A stretch of DNA of 64,000 nucleotides from Sphingomonas sp. Leaf32 (lineage in GTDB: Bacteria > Pseudomonadota > Alphaproteobacteria > Sphingomonadales > Sphingomonadaceae): the NCBI RefSeq assembly GCF_001421765.1, contig NZ_LMLA01000003.1, positions 1-64,000 of the forward strand, in the 5' to 3' direction. Of this stretch, positions 17,921 through 27,150 are shown one piece after another (within the stretch, counting starts at the first letter, position 1; every line of letters starts with the position of its first letter). Under the pieces are notes generated by a model, which saw nothing but the letters and a program-made list of their open reading frames with translations, searched no databases and was not told where the DNA came from. The translations under genes and the position numbers were made by a program.

Positions 17921-18928
17921 ATGAACCTGCCGTCGAATCATCCCGCCATCCCGAAGCGCCGTGTTGGCGTATTGCTGATGAACCTCGGCACGCCCGACGA
18001 TCCCAGCCCGCGATCGGTCAGGCGCTACCTGGCCGAGTTCCTGTCCGACCGGCGCGTCGTGGAACTTCCGCCGATCGCGTGGCAGCCGATATTGCGCGGT
18101 ATCATTCTGAATACGCGTCCGAAAAAATCGGCGCACGCCTATCAGCAGGTCTGGAGCGAGCGGGGTTCGCCGCTGGCCGCGATCACGCGGGCGCAGTCGG
18201 AGGCGATGCAGGGCGCGTTCGGCGACGGCGTGGTGATCGACTGGGCGATGCGCTATGGCAATCCGTCGATCGCGAGCCGGATCGAGTCCCTGCGCGAACA
18301 GGGCTGCGACCGCATCCTGCTGGCGCCGCTCTACCCGCAATATTGCGCAGCGACGACGGCGACCGCCAACGACAAGGCGTTCGCCCATCTGGCGAAACTG
18401 CGCTGGCAACCGGCGATCCGTACGCTGCCGCCCTATTATGACGATCCGCTCTACATCGATGCGCTGGCGAGCACGCTGCGGGAGGATCTGGCGAAGCTCG
18501 ATTTCGAACCCGATGCGATCGTCGCCAGCTTCCACGGGATGCCCAGGCGCACGCTGCAACTGGGCGACCCCTATCACTGCCACTGCCAGAAGACCGCGCG
18601 GCTGGTGCAGGAAGCGCTCGGCCGTCCGCTGACGATCGCGTTCCAGTCGCGCTTTGGCCCCGCCAAGTGGCTGGGTCCCGCGACCGACGAGACGCTGGTC
18701 GAACTGGCGAAGGCGGGGAAGCGGCGCGTCGCGATCTTCGCACCGGGCTTTTCGGCGGATTGTCTGGAGACGCTGGAGGAACTGGCGATCCGGGGCAAGG
18801 AGAGCTTCGAGGAAGCGGGCGGGACCGATTTCGCGTATCTTCCGTGCCTGAATGCCGAACCCACGGGCAATAAAATGTTGCGCAACATTATCGCGCGCGA
18901 ACTTGCGGGATGGATCGACGCGGCCTAG
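17921..18928 (+). CDS. hemH: Ferrochelatase
   Basis: A 335-residue enzyme inserting ferrous iron into protoporphyrin IX, the last step of protoheme synthesis, at the cytoplasmic face of the membrane. Signature segments: VGVLLMNLGTPDDP at the N-terminus, LAPLYPQYCAATTAT, the metal-binding histidine in VASFHGMPRRT, and FQSRFGPAKWLGPATD with ANIAPGF-type FAPGFSADCLETLEEL carrying the glutamates. Several cysteines, including YHCHCQKT, may relate to a cluster as known for some alphaproteobacterial ferrochelatases, but the ligand set cannot be assigned here. It precedes phaB by 30 bases. Confidence 0.96.
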   Translation: MNLPSNHPAIPKRRVGVLLMNLGTPDDPSPRSVRRYLAEFLSDRRVVELPPIAWQPILRGIILNTRPKKSAHAYQQVWSERGSPLAAITRAQSEAMQGAFGDGVVIDWAMRYGNPSIASRIESLREQGCDRILLAPLYPQYCAATTATANDKAFAHLAKLRWQPAIRTLPPYYDDPLYIDALASTLREDLAKLDFEPDAIVASFHGMPRRTLQLGDPYHCHCQKTARLVQEALGRPLTIAFQSRFGPAKWLGPATDETLVELAKAGKRRVAIFAPGFSADCLETLEELAIRGKESFEEAGGTDFAYLPCLNAEPTGNKMLRNIIARELAGWIDAA

Positions 18929-18958
18929 CAGGGTCGAAACGTTCGTAGGAGAGAATGC

Positions 18959-19681
18959 ATGGCACGGGTAGCGATCGTCACCGGCGGCACGCGCGGGATC
19001 GGCGAGGCGATCAGCCTCGCGCTCAAGGACATGGGCGTCACCGTCGCCGCCAACTATGCCGGCAACGACGAAAAGGCGAAGGCGTTCACCGACCGCACCG
19101 GCATCGCCGCGTTCAAGTTCGACGTGGGCGATTTCGAAGCGACCCAGGCCGGCGTGAAGGCGATCGAGGAAGCGATCGGCCCGGTCGATATCGTCGTCAA
19201 CAATGCCGGCATCACCCGCGACGGCACGCTGCTGAAGATGACGTACGACATGTGGGACGACGTCATCCGCACGAACCTGGGCGGGTGCTTCAATCTCGCC
19301 AAGGCGACCTTTCCCGGGATGCGCGACCGCAAATGGGGCCGCATCGTCAATATCGGGTCGATCAACGGCCAGGCCGGCCAATATGGCCAGGTGAACTATG
19401 CCGCCGCCAAGTCCGGCATCCATGGCTTCACTAAGGCGCTGGCACAGGAAGGCGCGCGGTTCGGCGTGACGGTCAACGCGATCGCGCCGGGCTATATCGA
19501 TACCGACATGGTCGCGGCGGTGCCGGCCGACGTGCTGGAAAAGATCGTGGCGAAGATTCCGGTCGGGCGGCTCGGTCAGGCGAGTGAGATCGCGCGCGGC
19601 GTCGCGTTCCTGTGTTCGGAGGAAGGCGGCTTCGTCACCGGTTCCACGCTGAGCATCAACGGCGGCCAGCACATGTATTGA
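18959..19681 (+). CDS. phaB: Acetoacetyl-CoA reductase
   Basis: A 240-residue short-chain dehydrogenase that reduces acetoacetyl-CoA to 3-hydroxybutyryl-CoA with NADPH for polyhydroxybutyrate. The cofactor loop is VTGGTRGIGEA; the catalytic residues are in NIGSINGQAGQYGQVNYAAAKSG (Ser, Tyr-x3-Lys). The C-terminal GGQHMY ending and NAGITRDGTLLKM are characteristic of PhaB. ATG 18959 follows TAGGAG. No phaA or phaC lies in the window, so the polymer role is by family. A FabG-like role is a less likely alternative. Confidence 0.92.
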   Translation: MARVAIVTGGTRGIGEAISLALKDMGVTVAANYAGNDEKAKAFTDRTGIAAFKFDVGDFEATQAGVKAIEEAIGPVDIVVNNAGITRDGTLLKMTYDMWDDVIRTNLGGCFNLAKATFPGMRDRKWGRIVNIGSINGQAGQYGQVNYAAAKSGIHGFTKALAQEGARFGVTVNAIAPGYIDTDMVAAVPADVLEKIVAKIPVGRLGQASEIARGVAFLCSEEGGFVTGSTLSINGGQHMY

Positions 19682-19709
19682 TCGGGCGACGCGGGGGCTG
19701 TCCCTCGCG

Positions 19710-21233
19710 TCACCCCCACAGGCCGGCGGCTGCGATCAGCGCCGCCCCTGCCAGGATCGCGGCGGCGATCCAGCGCGGCCCCGCCCGGTCGGGTGCTACC
19801 ACGACTGGCACCGCCGGCTCCGCCTCCAGCCGCCGGACCAGCAGCCGCAGCAGGCGCGGCGCATCGTCGCCGATCCGGCCCAATTCCCATGCCAGCCCCT
19901 GCGCGACCGGTCCCCAATGGTCCGCCGACAGCCGCGCGCGGACGATGCGCAGGCTGGCACGGCGCAGGGCGGCCGACAGGTCGAAATCGGGCTGGATCGC
20001 GGCCAGCACGCCGTCGATGGTGACGAGCGCCTTGAAGATCAGCAGCAGGTCGCTGGGCATCACCAGTCCCGTCTCCCGCATCACCGCCAGCAGGTCGGTG
20101 ACGATCGCGCGCAGCACCAGCTGTCCGCCATGCCGGGCGACCAGCCGGTCGGCGGCGGAGCGGACCGCATCGGGCGCGACGCCGGCCCCCGCCGACCATG
20201 CGGCCAGGATGTCGGCGAGCAGGGCGGGGTCGCCGCGTTGCAGGGACTGGACGAAGCCGACGAACTCCTCACGCCGGCGCGGCGACACATGGCCGATCAT
20301 GCCGAGGTCGAGCAGCGCGATGCGGTTGCCGCTCAGGCACAGGAGGTTGCCGGGATGCGGATCGGCATGGAAGCGCCCGTTGATGAGCACCATGTCGAGC
20401 ACGACGTCCGCCCCCAGTGCCGCGATGGCGGCGGGATCGATGCCGGCGGCGCGCAGCGGTTCGGGACCGGTCGGGCGCACGCCGTCGACATAGTCCATCA
20501 CCAGCAGCGCGTCCGACGTAAATTGCCAGTGGATCGCCGGCACGACGACACGCGGCTCGTCGGCGAAATCGGCGCGCAGCCGGTCGGCGTTGCGCCCCTC
20601 CTGCGTGAAATCGCCTTCGTCCAGCATCGCGGCGGCCAGTTCGCGGACCAGTGCGACGGGCTGGAACCGCCGCGTCTCGGCACTTGCCCGTTCGGCCAGC
20701 GCCGCCCCTTGCGCGATCAGCCGCAGGTCTGCCTCGATCCGGGGGCGGATGCCCGGGCGGCGAATCTTCAGGACGACCGGGCGTCCGTCGTGCAGCGTGG
20801 CGCGGTGGACCTGCGCCATCGATGCGGCGGCGAGCGGTTGCGGATCGAAGGTCGCGAAGGCGGTTTCGGGCGGTTCCCCCAACGCTTCCTCCACCGCGCC
20901 GCGCAGGTCGTCGAACGGCAGCGTCGGGGCGCTGCTGTGCAGTCGTTCGAACTCTGCGATCCAGTCGGGCGGCAACAGGTCGCCGCGCGTGGCGAGGATC
21001 TGGCCGAGCTTCACGAAGGTTGGCCCCAGCGCCTCCAGCGCCAGCCGGGTGCGGCGCGGCAGGTCGGCGGGGGCGTCGGCGCCGTCGCCGTCCGCCCCCA
21101 GTCCGAACCGCGCGGCAAGGATGCCGAGGCCGAAGCGCCCGGCGACCTGTGCGATTTCCTGCAACCGATGGCGGTCCCGCCCGGCGACGATCAGCGTCTG
21201 CAACATGGGCGGCAGTCTAGGCCCGATCGACAT
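19710..21233 (-). CDS. UbiB/ABC1-family atypical kinase
   Basis: A 507-residue member of the UbiB (AarF/ADCK) family, linked to ubiquinone synthesis. Family motifs are in order: GPTFVKLGQILATRGDLLP (KxGQ), the alanine-rich loop AAASMAQVHRA, a lysine in VLKIRRPGI, DEGDFTQEGRNADRL (ExD), the catalytic NGRFHADPHPGNLL and LLDLGMIG. One or two hydrophobic C-terminal segments (GPRWIAAAILAGAALIAAAGL) anchor it in the membrane. Start ATG 21233 has GGGAG seven bases upstream. Convergent with phaB. Whether it is UbiB itself or a paralogue cannot be told without ubi neighbours. Confidence 0.9.
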   Translation of the reverse strand: MSIGPRLPPMLQTLIVAGRDRHRLQEIAQVAGRFGLGILAARFGLGADGDGADAPADLPRRTRLALEALGPTFVKLGQILATRGDLLPPDWIAEFERLHSSAPTLPFDDLRGAVEEALGEPPETAFATFDPQPLAAASMAQVHRATLHDGRPVVLKIRRPGIRPRIEADLRLIAQGAALAERASAETRRFQPVALVRELAAAMLDEGDFTQEGRNADRLRADFADEPRVVVPAIHWQFTSDALLVMDYVDGVRPTGPEPLRAAGIDPAAIAALGADVVLDMVLINGRFHADPHPGNLLCLSGNRIALLDLGMIGHVSPRRREEFVGFVQSLQRGDPALLADILAAWSAGAGVAPDAVRSAADRLVARHGGQLVLRAIVTDLLAVMRETGLVMPSDLLLIFKALVTIDGVLAAIQPDFDLSAALRRASLRIVRARLSADHWGPVAQGLAWELGRIGDDAPRLLRLLVRRLEAEPAVPVVVAPDRAGPRWIAAAILAGAALIAAAGLWG

Positions 21234-21279
21234 TCAGCTACTCCCGGTGTCGTTCCTCATCGACGGACCCGCCCTCTTC

Positions 21280-21387
21280 GTCGCCCCGGACGTGTTCCGG
21301 GGTCCACGGCGCGTCAATCGGTGCAGTTCGAGCCTCCATCGACCGCGTTTGCAGCTTGGTAGACCCCGGAACAAGTCCGGGGTGACG
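21280..21387. repeat. Family A palindrome, copy 4 (long unit)
   Basis: Arms gtcgccccggacgtgttccg and acaagtccggggtgac around a loop that matches the copy 3 loop closely. Similarity to copy 3 extends outward on both sides (tcccggtgtcgttcctc against tcccggttttgttcctg), supporting a longer mobile or amplified unit. Confidence 0.85.
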
Positions 21388-21422
21388 AAATTGGATGTCA
21401 ATGTCGATCGAACCGCCCGCTC

Positions 21423-22283
21423 TCAGCCCCGGAACACGACCGTCCGCGCGCCGTCGGCGAATACCCGGTCGTTCAGGTGCAGCCGCACCGCCTCGGCTAG
21501 CACGCGGCGTTCGATGTCGCGGCCCTTGCGCACTAGGTCGTCGGGCGTGTCGGCATGGCTGATCGGTTCGACGTCCTGATGGATGATCGGTCCTTCGTCC
21601 AGGTCGGCGGTGACGTAATGCGCGGTCGCGCCGATCATCTTCACGCCGCGCGCATGGGCCTGATGATAGGGTTTGGCACCCTTGAAACCGGGCAGGAAGC
21701 TGTGGTGGATGTTGATGCAGCGGCCTGACAGGAAGGCGGCGAGATCGTCCGACAGGATCTGCATATAGCGGGCGAGGACGACGAGTTCGGCACCGGTCGC
21801 CTCGACCAGTCGCTTGACCTGCGCTTCCTGCGCCGCCTTCGTCTCACGCGTGACGGGCAGGTGGTGGAAGGGGATGCCGTCGATCAGCGCGGTGTGCAGC
21901 GCGTCGCGCGGATGGTTGGACACGATCGCCGCCACCTCCATCGGCAATTCGCCCAGCCGGGTGCGATAGAGCAGGTCGATCAGGCAATGGTCCCATTTGG
22001 ACACCATCAGCAACACCCGCTTCGGCGTCGCCTGATCGCGCAGCGACCACTGCATCGCCGCTGCGTCTGCGACGGACGTAAAGCCGGTGCGCAGTGCCGC
22101 GATCGATCCCGCCTCACCGGGCGTGAAGGCGACGCGCATGAAGAACTGGTTGGAGAGCGGATCGTCGAACTGCTGCGCATCGACGATATTGGCGCCACGA
22201 TCCGCGAGGTATCCGGCGACCTTCGCCACCAGTCCCGGTCGGTCGGGGCATTGCAGCCGAAGCGTGTAGATGCTGCTTACCAT
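21423..22283 (-). CDS. purU: Formyltetrahydrofolate deformylase
   Basis: A 286-residue hydrolase releasing formate from 10-formyltetrahydrofolate, which balances one-carbon pools and supplies formate to PurT. Residues 1-80 form an ACT domain (YTLRLQCPDRPGLVAKVAGYL). The formyltransferase-like catalytic domain has VVLARYMQILSD, the INIHHSFLPGFKGAKPYHQA motif with the catalytic histidine, and the aspartate in TADLDEGPIIHQD. ATG 22283 has GGGGGGA about seven bases upstream; an earlier in-frame ATG adds a non-homologous tail. No one-carbon neighbours are visible. Confidence 0.96.
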   Translation of the reverse strand: MVSSIYTLRLQCPDRPGLVAKVAGYLADRGANIVDAQQFDDPLSNQFFMRVAFTPGEAGSIAALRTGFTSVADAAAMQWSLRDQATPKRVLLMVSKWDHCLIDLLYRTRLGELPMEVAAIVSNHPRDALHTALIDGIPFHHLPVTRETKAAQEAQVKRLVEATGAELVVLARYMQILSDDLAAFLSGRCINIHHSFLPGFKGAKPYHQAHARGVKMIGATAHYVTADLDEGPIIHQDVEPISHADTPDDLVRKGRDIERRVLAEAVRLHLNDRVFADGARTVVFRG

Positions 22284-22407
22284 TGGTCTGTCCCCCCCGT
22301 CGATCCGCGTCGGTATCGCCTTTCGATCCTTCGGGCACCCCGGTCCAGTGTTTTGGGGGATAAAGCGGGAGTGGTCGCGATACCGGGCACGCATGGATTT
22401 CCATCGC

Positions 22408-22433
22408 CACCCCGGAACAAGTGCGGCATGACG
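22408..22433. repeat. Single degenerate arm of family A
   Basis: caccccggaacaagtgcgg then catgacg matches one arm of family A with a few changes and has no partner arm. It lies in the purU to peptidase gap. Confidence 0.6.
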
Positions 22434-22567
22434 ATGGGAGCGGGGCGGAGGGCGTCAATTCGTCCACCTTGCGGTACGCCAGACGCCCCGCCAGCCTGCC
22501 TTGCGACTTTGCTGCTGACACCGGCCACGCCACCGCATAGCCTGACGGTTCATAGCGGGGGGCGGTA

Positions 22568-24358
22568 ATGGGCAAACGGGTACGATATGCGGTGTGTGCC
22601 GCGCTGCTGATGGCGGGAACCGCGGTACAGGCTGCGCCCCGTGATGCAGCACAGGCCGTGTCGCCCAGGCAAACGGCGGACTGGGTGGCGGCCAGCAACC
22701 GCAATACGGCGCTGGTACTGGAGGCGCAGGCGAAGTTCGATCCGGAAGACGCCTCGGGCAACGGGCTGTCGGCCTATGACGGGTTGGCGACCGACTTGGC
22801 ACCCCGGCGCGACGAACGGCGCGGCGAGGCGCTGAGCGCGGTGATCGCCGAACTGAAGCATCGGCGCGAGGGCGAGCGCGATCCGCGTATCCGCCAGGAC
22901 CTCGACATCCTGATCCAGTCGGTTACCGACGATCTGGAGGGCACGCGGCTGCGCCGGAAATATTTCCTGAGCTGGACCGATGCACCGCAGGCGATGTTCG
23001 GCGGGATCAAGGTGCTGCTGGACGATCAGGTCGAACCGAACCGGCGGGCCAAGGCGGTCGAGCTGCTGCGCCGCTATGTCGGCGACTGGCCCGGCACGAC
23101 GCCGCTCACCGACCTGGCGAAACAGCGGTTCGAGGAACTGCGCGCGCCCGGCCTGCTGGGACCGGACAAGGTGTCGGTGGACAATGCCATCGCCAATGCC
23201 GGGACCTATGCCGACGGCATCCGCAAGCTGTTCGCCAAGTACAAAGTGACCGGGGCCGAGCGGGCGCTGGCGAAGCTCGATGCGCAGGTCGCCGCCTATA
23301 CCGCGTGGACCAGGGCGACGATCCTGCCGATCGCGCGGACCGATTACCGGTTGCCGCCGGAAATGTACGCGTTCCGGCTGAAGCAGTTCGGCATCGACAT
23401 CGACCCGCGCCAGCTGATCGCGCAGGCGCAGGTCGAGTTCGCCGAGACGCGCGCCGCGATGATCGCGCTTGCCCCGCGCGTCGCCGCCGACAAGGGGCTG
23501 ACGCCGGGCAGCTATGTCGACGTCATCCGCCAGTTGAAGCGCGGCAGCATCCCCGACGACCGGATCGAGGCGAGCTATGCCGAGGTCAACCGTACGATCG
23601 AGGCGGCGATCCGGCGCGAACGCATCGTCACCCTGCCGCAGCGGCCGATGAAGATGCGGCTGGCCAGCGCGGCGGAATCGGCGGCGCAGCCCGCGCCGCA
23701 CATGGAACCGCCGCCGCTGCTCGGCAACAAGGGCGAATATGGCACCTTCGTCCTGCCGGTCGGGGTGCCGGGCAAGGGGCCGGAAGCGGCCTATGACGAC
23801 TTCAACTTCCCGGCTGCGCAATGGACGGTCAGCGCGCATGAAGGGCGACCGGGGCACGAGCTGCAATTCTCGGCGATGCTGGAAGGCGGCGTGTCGCAGG
23901 CGCGCATCCTCTATGCCTTCAACAGCGTGAATGTCGAAGGATGGGCGCTCTATGCCGAGGCGGAGGCGCTGCCCCATCACCCGATCGAGGGGCAGTTGAT
24001 GGCGTATCAGGCGCGGCTGTTACGCGCGGCGCGGGCGTTTCTCGATCCGATGCTCAACCTCGGGCTGATATCGATCGACGATGCGCGGCGTGTCCTGCTC
24101 GAACAGGTCGCGACATCGCCGGCGATGGCGAAGCAGGAGATCGAACGCTACACCTCGCGCGCGCCGGGACAGGCGGGCAGCTACTTCTACGGCTATACCC
24201 GCCTGCTGCGTATACGGATCGAGGCGGAGCTGGCGCTGGGGCCGAAGTTCGACCGGCTGGCGTTCAACGACTTCCTGCTGCGGCAGGGCCTGCTGCCGCC
24301 CGACCTGCTGGAAAAGGCGGTGCTGGAGGCGTTCGTGCCGCAACAGCGCGCGCGGTAG
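22568..24358 (+). CDS. DUF885-family metallopeptidase, secreted
   Basis: A 596-residue protein of the DUF885 family with a signal peptide (MGKRVRYAVCAALLMAGTAVQAA). The zinc-binding HExxH-like motif appears as SAHEGRPGHELQ, and the third ligand glutamate is in NVEGWALYAEAEALP, the usual pair in this family. C-terminal QAGSYFYGYTRLLRIR is also diagnostic. The family is related to M2/M32-like carboxypeptidases; the peptide substrate is unknown. The location is probably periplasmic. It stands alone, divergent from purU. Confidence 0.9.
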   Translation: MGKRVRYAVCAALLMAGTAVQAAPRDAAQAVSPRQTADWVAASNRNTALVLEAQAKFDPEDASGNGLSAYDGLATDLAPRRDERRGEALSAVIAELKHRREGERDPRIRQDLDILIQSVTDDLEGTRLRRKYFLSWTDAPQAMFGGIKVLLDDQVEPNRRAKAVELLRRYVGDWPGTTPLTDLAKQRFEELRAPGLLGPDKVSVDNAIANAGTYADGIRKLFAKYKVTGAERALAKLDAQVAAYTAWTRATILPIARTDYRLPPEMYAFRLKQFGIDIDPRQLIAQAQVEFAETRAAMIALAPRVAADKGLTPGSYVDVIRQLKRGSIPDDRIEASYAEVNRTIEAAIRRERIVTLPQRPMKMRLASAAESAAQPAPHMEPPPLLGNKGEYGTFVLPVGVPGKGPEAAYDDFNFPAAQWTVSAHEGRPGHELQFSAMLEGGVSQARILYAFNSVNVEGWALYAEAEALPHHPIEGQLMAYQARLLRAARAFLDPMLNLGLISIDDARRVLLEQVATSPAMAKQEIERYTSRAPGQAGSYFYGYTRLLRIRIEAELALGPKFDRLAFNDFLLRQGLLPPDLLEKAVLEAFVPQQRAR

Positions 24359-24399
24359 CGCCGGGCCGGTGACGAAAAGCCGCGCATCCCGGGCAGGGG

Positions 24400-24648
24400 T
24401 CAGGCGATGTGCGGCACCAGCGACTGGGCGGCGATCGCCACCTGCGTCCGGTTCTGCACGTTCAGCTTGCGCATCAGCGCGGTCATATGCGCCTTCACCG
24501 TCGCCTCGGCGATGCCGAGGTCGTGCGCGATCTGTTTGTTGAACTGCCCCGAACGGACGCCGTCGAGCACCCTTGCCTGGGTCGGGGTCAGTCGCACCGG
24601 GGTGCCGACATCGCGTGCCGATGGCTCTGCGATTGCGAGCGCTACCAT
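24400..24648 (-). pseudogene. LuxR-type regulator, C-terminal HTH fragment
   Basis: 82 codons encode a GerE/LuxR helix-turn-helix domain: LTPTQARVLDGVRSGQFNKQIAHDLGIAEATVKAHMTALMRKL, preceded by a typical interdomain linker (ALAIAEPSARD). The receiver or sensor domain that should lie to the right is absent, and the sequence past 24650 instead belongs to an unrelated gene on the other strand. A free HTH of this size could in principle still be translated from ATG 24648, but I see no ribosome site. Best read as a truncated regulator. Confidence 0.75.
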
Positions 24649-24659
24649 TGCTGCCCTTT

Positions 24660-26285
24660 CATTGCGCGATCGTCAGCGGGTTCGGGCTGTTCACCGGCGG
24701 CATCAATCCGCGCGCGACGGCGATGATCTGGCGGGCGGGCGAACGCCCGCTGGTCGACGATGTGAAGGTCCAGGGCGGGCACGGCACCACGCTGGCCGAT
24801 GGCAGCCGGTTCGAACCGTACAACCCCAACCACACCGCCGACACCGATGTGACGAAGCGGTGGGACGGACAATTCTCCAGCCTGTGGGTCACCGATAATG
24901 GCGGCGGCACGTTCAACGGGCTGTGGACGCCCAACACCTATGCCCATGCCGGGCTGTACGTGTCGAACACCAGCACGCCGGGCTATGTGTACGAGATGTC
25001 GGCCGAGCATCATGCCCGCGCGGAGATCGTGCTGGACGGCGTGCGGAACTGGAACTTCTACGCGCCGCAGACCGAGGAGGAAGCGGGCGAGAGCCGCAAC
25101 GCCGTCGCGCTGGAGGTCCGCAATTCGCGCAACATCCTGTTCGCCAATTTCCACGGTTACCGCGTTACCCGATCGATCCAGCCGGCATCGTCGGCGGTGA
25201 AGCTGTACGGGTCGACCGACATCCGCTTTCGCAACGTCCATGTGAATGCCGAAAGCGGCTTTGCCACCTGCGACGACAATGGTTGCGGCACCTATTTGCG
25301 GGCCAGCAAATTCCCGTTCGAGAACGCGATCAGCGACGTGACGCGCGGCGGGGACGTGCGGGAGCGGGAGTTCGCGGTGCTCGACATCACCGACGCGACG
25401 ACAACGACGCCCGCCACTGTGCCGATGACACCGGTCAGCAAGCTGGCCGACGGCTTCCATTCGATCGGCGGCGGCGCGGTCGACCAGCATGGGAAGCTGT
25501 ATTTCATCGACCGCTTCTTCCAGCGCATCCATGGCTGGAGCGACACGGGCCGGCTGTCGGTCGTCGCCGATGCACCGCTGGATGCGGTCAACCTGGCGGT
25601 CGACGGTTCGGGTGACCTGCTGGTGATGTCGTCGGATGGCCCCGAAACCACGGTCTATGCGATCGATCCCGGGGCACCAAATGCGGTCCGCCCGATCGCG
25701 CCGGGCGCGGTACGAGGGGGATCGCGCGCTCGTGTCGCGCTGCCCGGCAGCTTCTGGAACAATGGCGAGTTTCGCGACCAATATGATCCGGCGCGCGACC
25801 GGTTCACGACGCTTGGCGAGATGTTCGCGCGCGATATGGCTGTGCCCAGGCCGCGCGAATATGTCTCGCCCGACGGCAGCCTAGTCCTGCCCGCCTATCG
25901 CGTCTGGCAACAGGGGCCGGCCAATCATCTAGGCTGGCGCTTCTCCGACCTGCTCGACACCTATGGCTGGATCACCGGCAAGGTCGGGGAGCGCATCCAT
26001 GTCATCAACGCCTCGGAGAACCGCACCTATAGCGGGCTGCTGGGTGCGGGCGGGGCGGTCGGCGACCTCAAACCCTTTGCCCCGCGCGGCGGCGAGAGCG
26101 TGGCGACCGGCCCCAATGGCCGGGTCTATGTCGCCAACGGCCAGGTCTTCGTCTACGACCCCGCCGGTGCCGAGGTCGGTCGCATCGACGTGCCCGACCG
26201 GCCGCTTCAGCTGCTGTTCGGCGGCGAGGACGGCCGGACGCTCTACATCCTCACCCATCATGCGCTCTATTCCGCGCGACCCTGA
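24660..26285 (+). pseudogene. Pectate-lyase-like/SMP-30-like protein, 5'-truncated
   Basis: About 541 codons of homologous sequence begin abruptly at IVSGFGLFTGGINPRATAM. The first part resembles the later coils of a right-handed beta-helix protein (WTPNTYAHAGLYVSNTSTPG, EEEAGESRNAVALEVRNSRN). The second part (from about ADGFHSIGGGAVDQHGKLYF) resembles an SMP-30/gluconolactonase-type beta-propeller. Related proteins as I recall them carry several hundred more N-terminal residues and a signal peptide; here the open frame upstream only reads antisense through the LuxR fragment. No start with a ribosome site is seen. Probably inactive, although the remaining frame is intact. Confidence 0.65.
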
Positions 26286-26355
26286 CGACGGCGAACGCTA
26301 CGAACTTCGGTCTGCCAAACCCCGCCCCGCACGCGACGGGGCAGGGGGCGTAAGG

Positions 26356-27102
26356 TCACTTCTGGCAGGCGACGATCGCCTCGATCACGGCCAGCGTTTC
26401 CTGCGGGTCGCGGATCTTCACCGTGTCCATGCCCGCCGCCTTGGGCGCGTAATCGTTGCCGCCGGGGAAGATCGCGTCGCCGATGAACAGCATGTCGTCG
26501 GTCGCGATGCCGCTGACGTCGGCCAGCTTGGCGAGGCCGGTCGCCTTGTCGACGCCTTCTTTGGTGATATCGATCGACGTCGCGCCGCCCATGTTGATCG
26601 ACAGGCCCGGCAGGCGTTGCTTCAGGTCGGCCTGGATGATCTTGCGCTTCTCGAACTTGGGGTCCCAATGTTCCTTGGCGTCGATCGGTGCCTGCTGGCC
26701 CAGTGCCGAGAAGGTGATCTGGCTGCCGCGATCCTCGATCCGTTCGCCCCAGGTCTGTTCGGGGACGAAGCCGGTCGCCTCCAGCGCGGCGTCGAACGCC
26801 GACAGGATGTTCGCCTTGGTCGCGTCGTCGAACAGGTCAGCATAGACCGTGTTCCAGCGCCCGTCGCCCCAGGTGTACAGCTTGGTGCCGCTGGTCGGCA
26901 TCATCCACAGGCGCGACAGGTCGGCGCGTTCGGGCAGGCGGGTCGCGACCTGCTTTTCGAACTGCGGCCAGTCGCCGCCCGAAATGATCGCGACATGTGC
27001 GACGCCCAGCAGGTCGGCCAGCGCTTCCCCCATCGCCTCCGTCAGCTGCTGCTTGCTCTCCGCCAGCGTGCCGTCGAGGTCGAAGGCTACCAGTTGCTTC
27101 AT
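26356..27102 (-). CDS. HAD-IIB hydrolase, eukaryote-type phosphomannomutase-like
   Basis: A 248-residue HAD-IIB protein. The nucleophile motif is VAFDLDGTLAESKQQ, followed by IISGGDWPQF, a cap domain and the metal motif FIGDAIFPGGNDY. The layout resembles alpha-phosphomannomutases of the HAD type (the eukaryotic PMM fold), which convert mannose 6-phosphate to mannose 1-phosphate. The next gene upstream, manC, uses mannose 1-phosphate, which supports that role. A plain sugar phosphatase is the alternative. Starts at ATG 27102, 48 bases after manC, presumably the same transcript. Confidence 0.8.
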   Translation of the reverse strand: MKQLVAFDLDGTLAESKQQLTEAMGEALADLLGVAHVAIISGGDWPQFEKQVATRLPERADLSRLWMMPTSGTKLYTWGDGRWNTVYADLFDDATKANILSAFDAALEATGFVPEQTWGERIEDRGSQITFSALGQQAPIDAKEHWDPKFEKRKIIQADLKQRLPGLSINMGGATSIDITKEGVDKATGLAKLADVSGIATDDMLFIGDAIFPGGNDYAPKAAGMDTVKIRDPQETLAVIEAIVACQK

Positions 27103-27150
27103 GTCATACTCCGACAGGGGGCGGGGCGGCGTCGTGCCGCCCGGCCGGGA

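Noticed and set aside
26286..26355. GC-rich hairpin after the pectate-lyase-like remnant as a terminator
   Set aside because: ccccgccccg can pair with cggggcagggg, but no T run follows on either strand.
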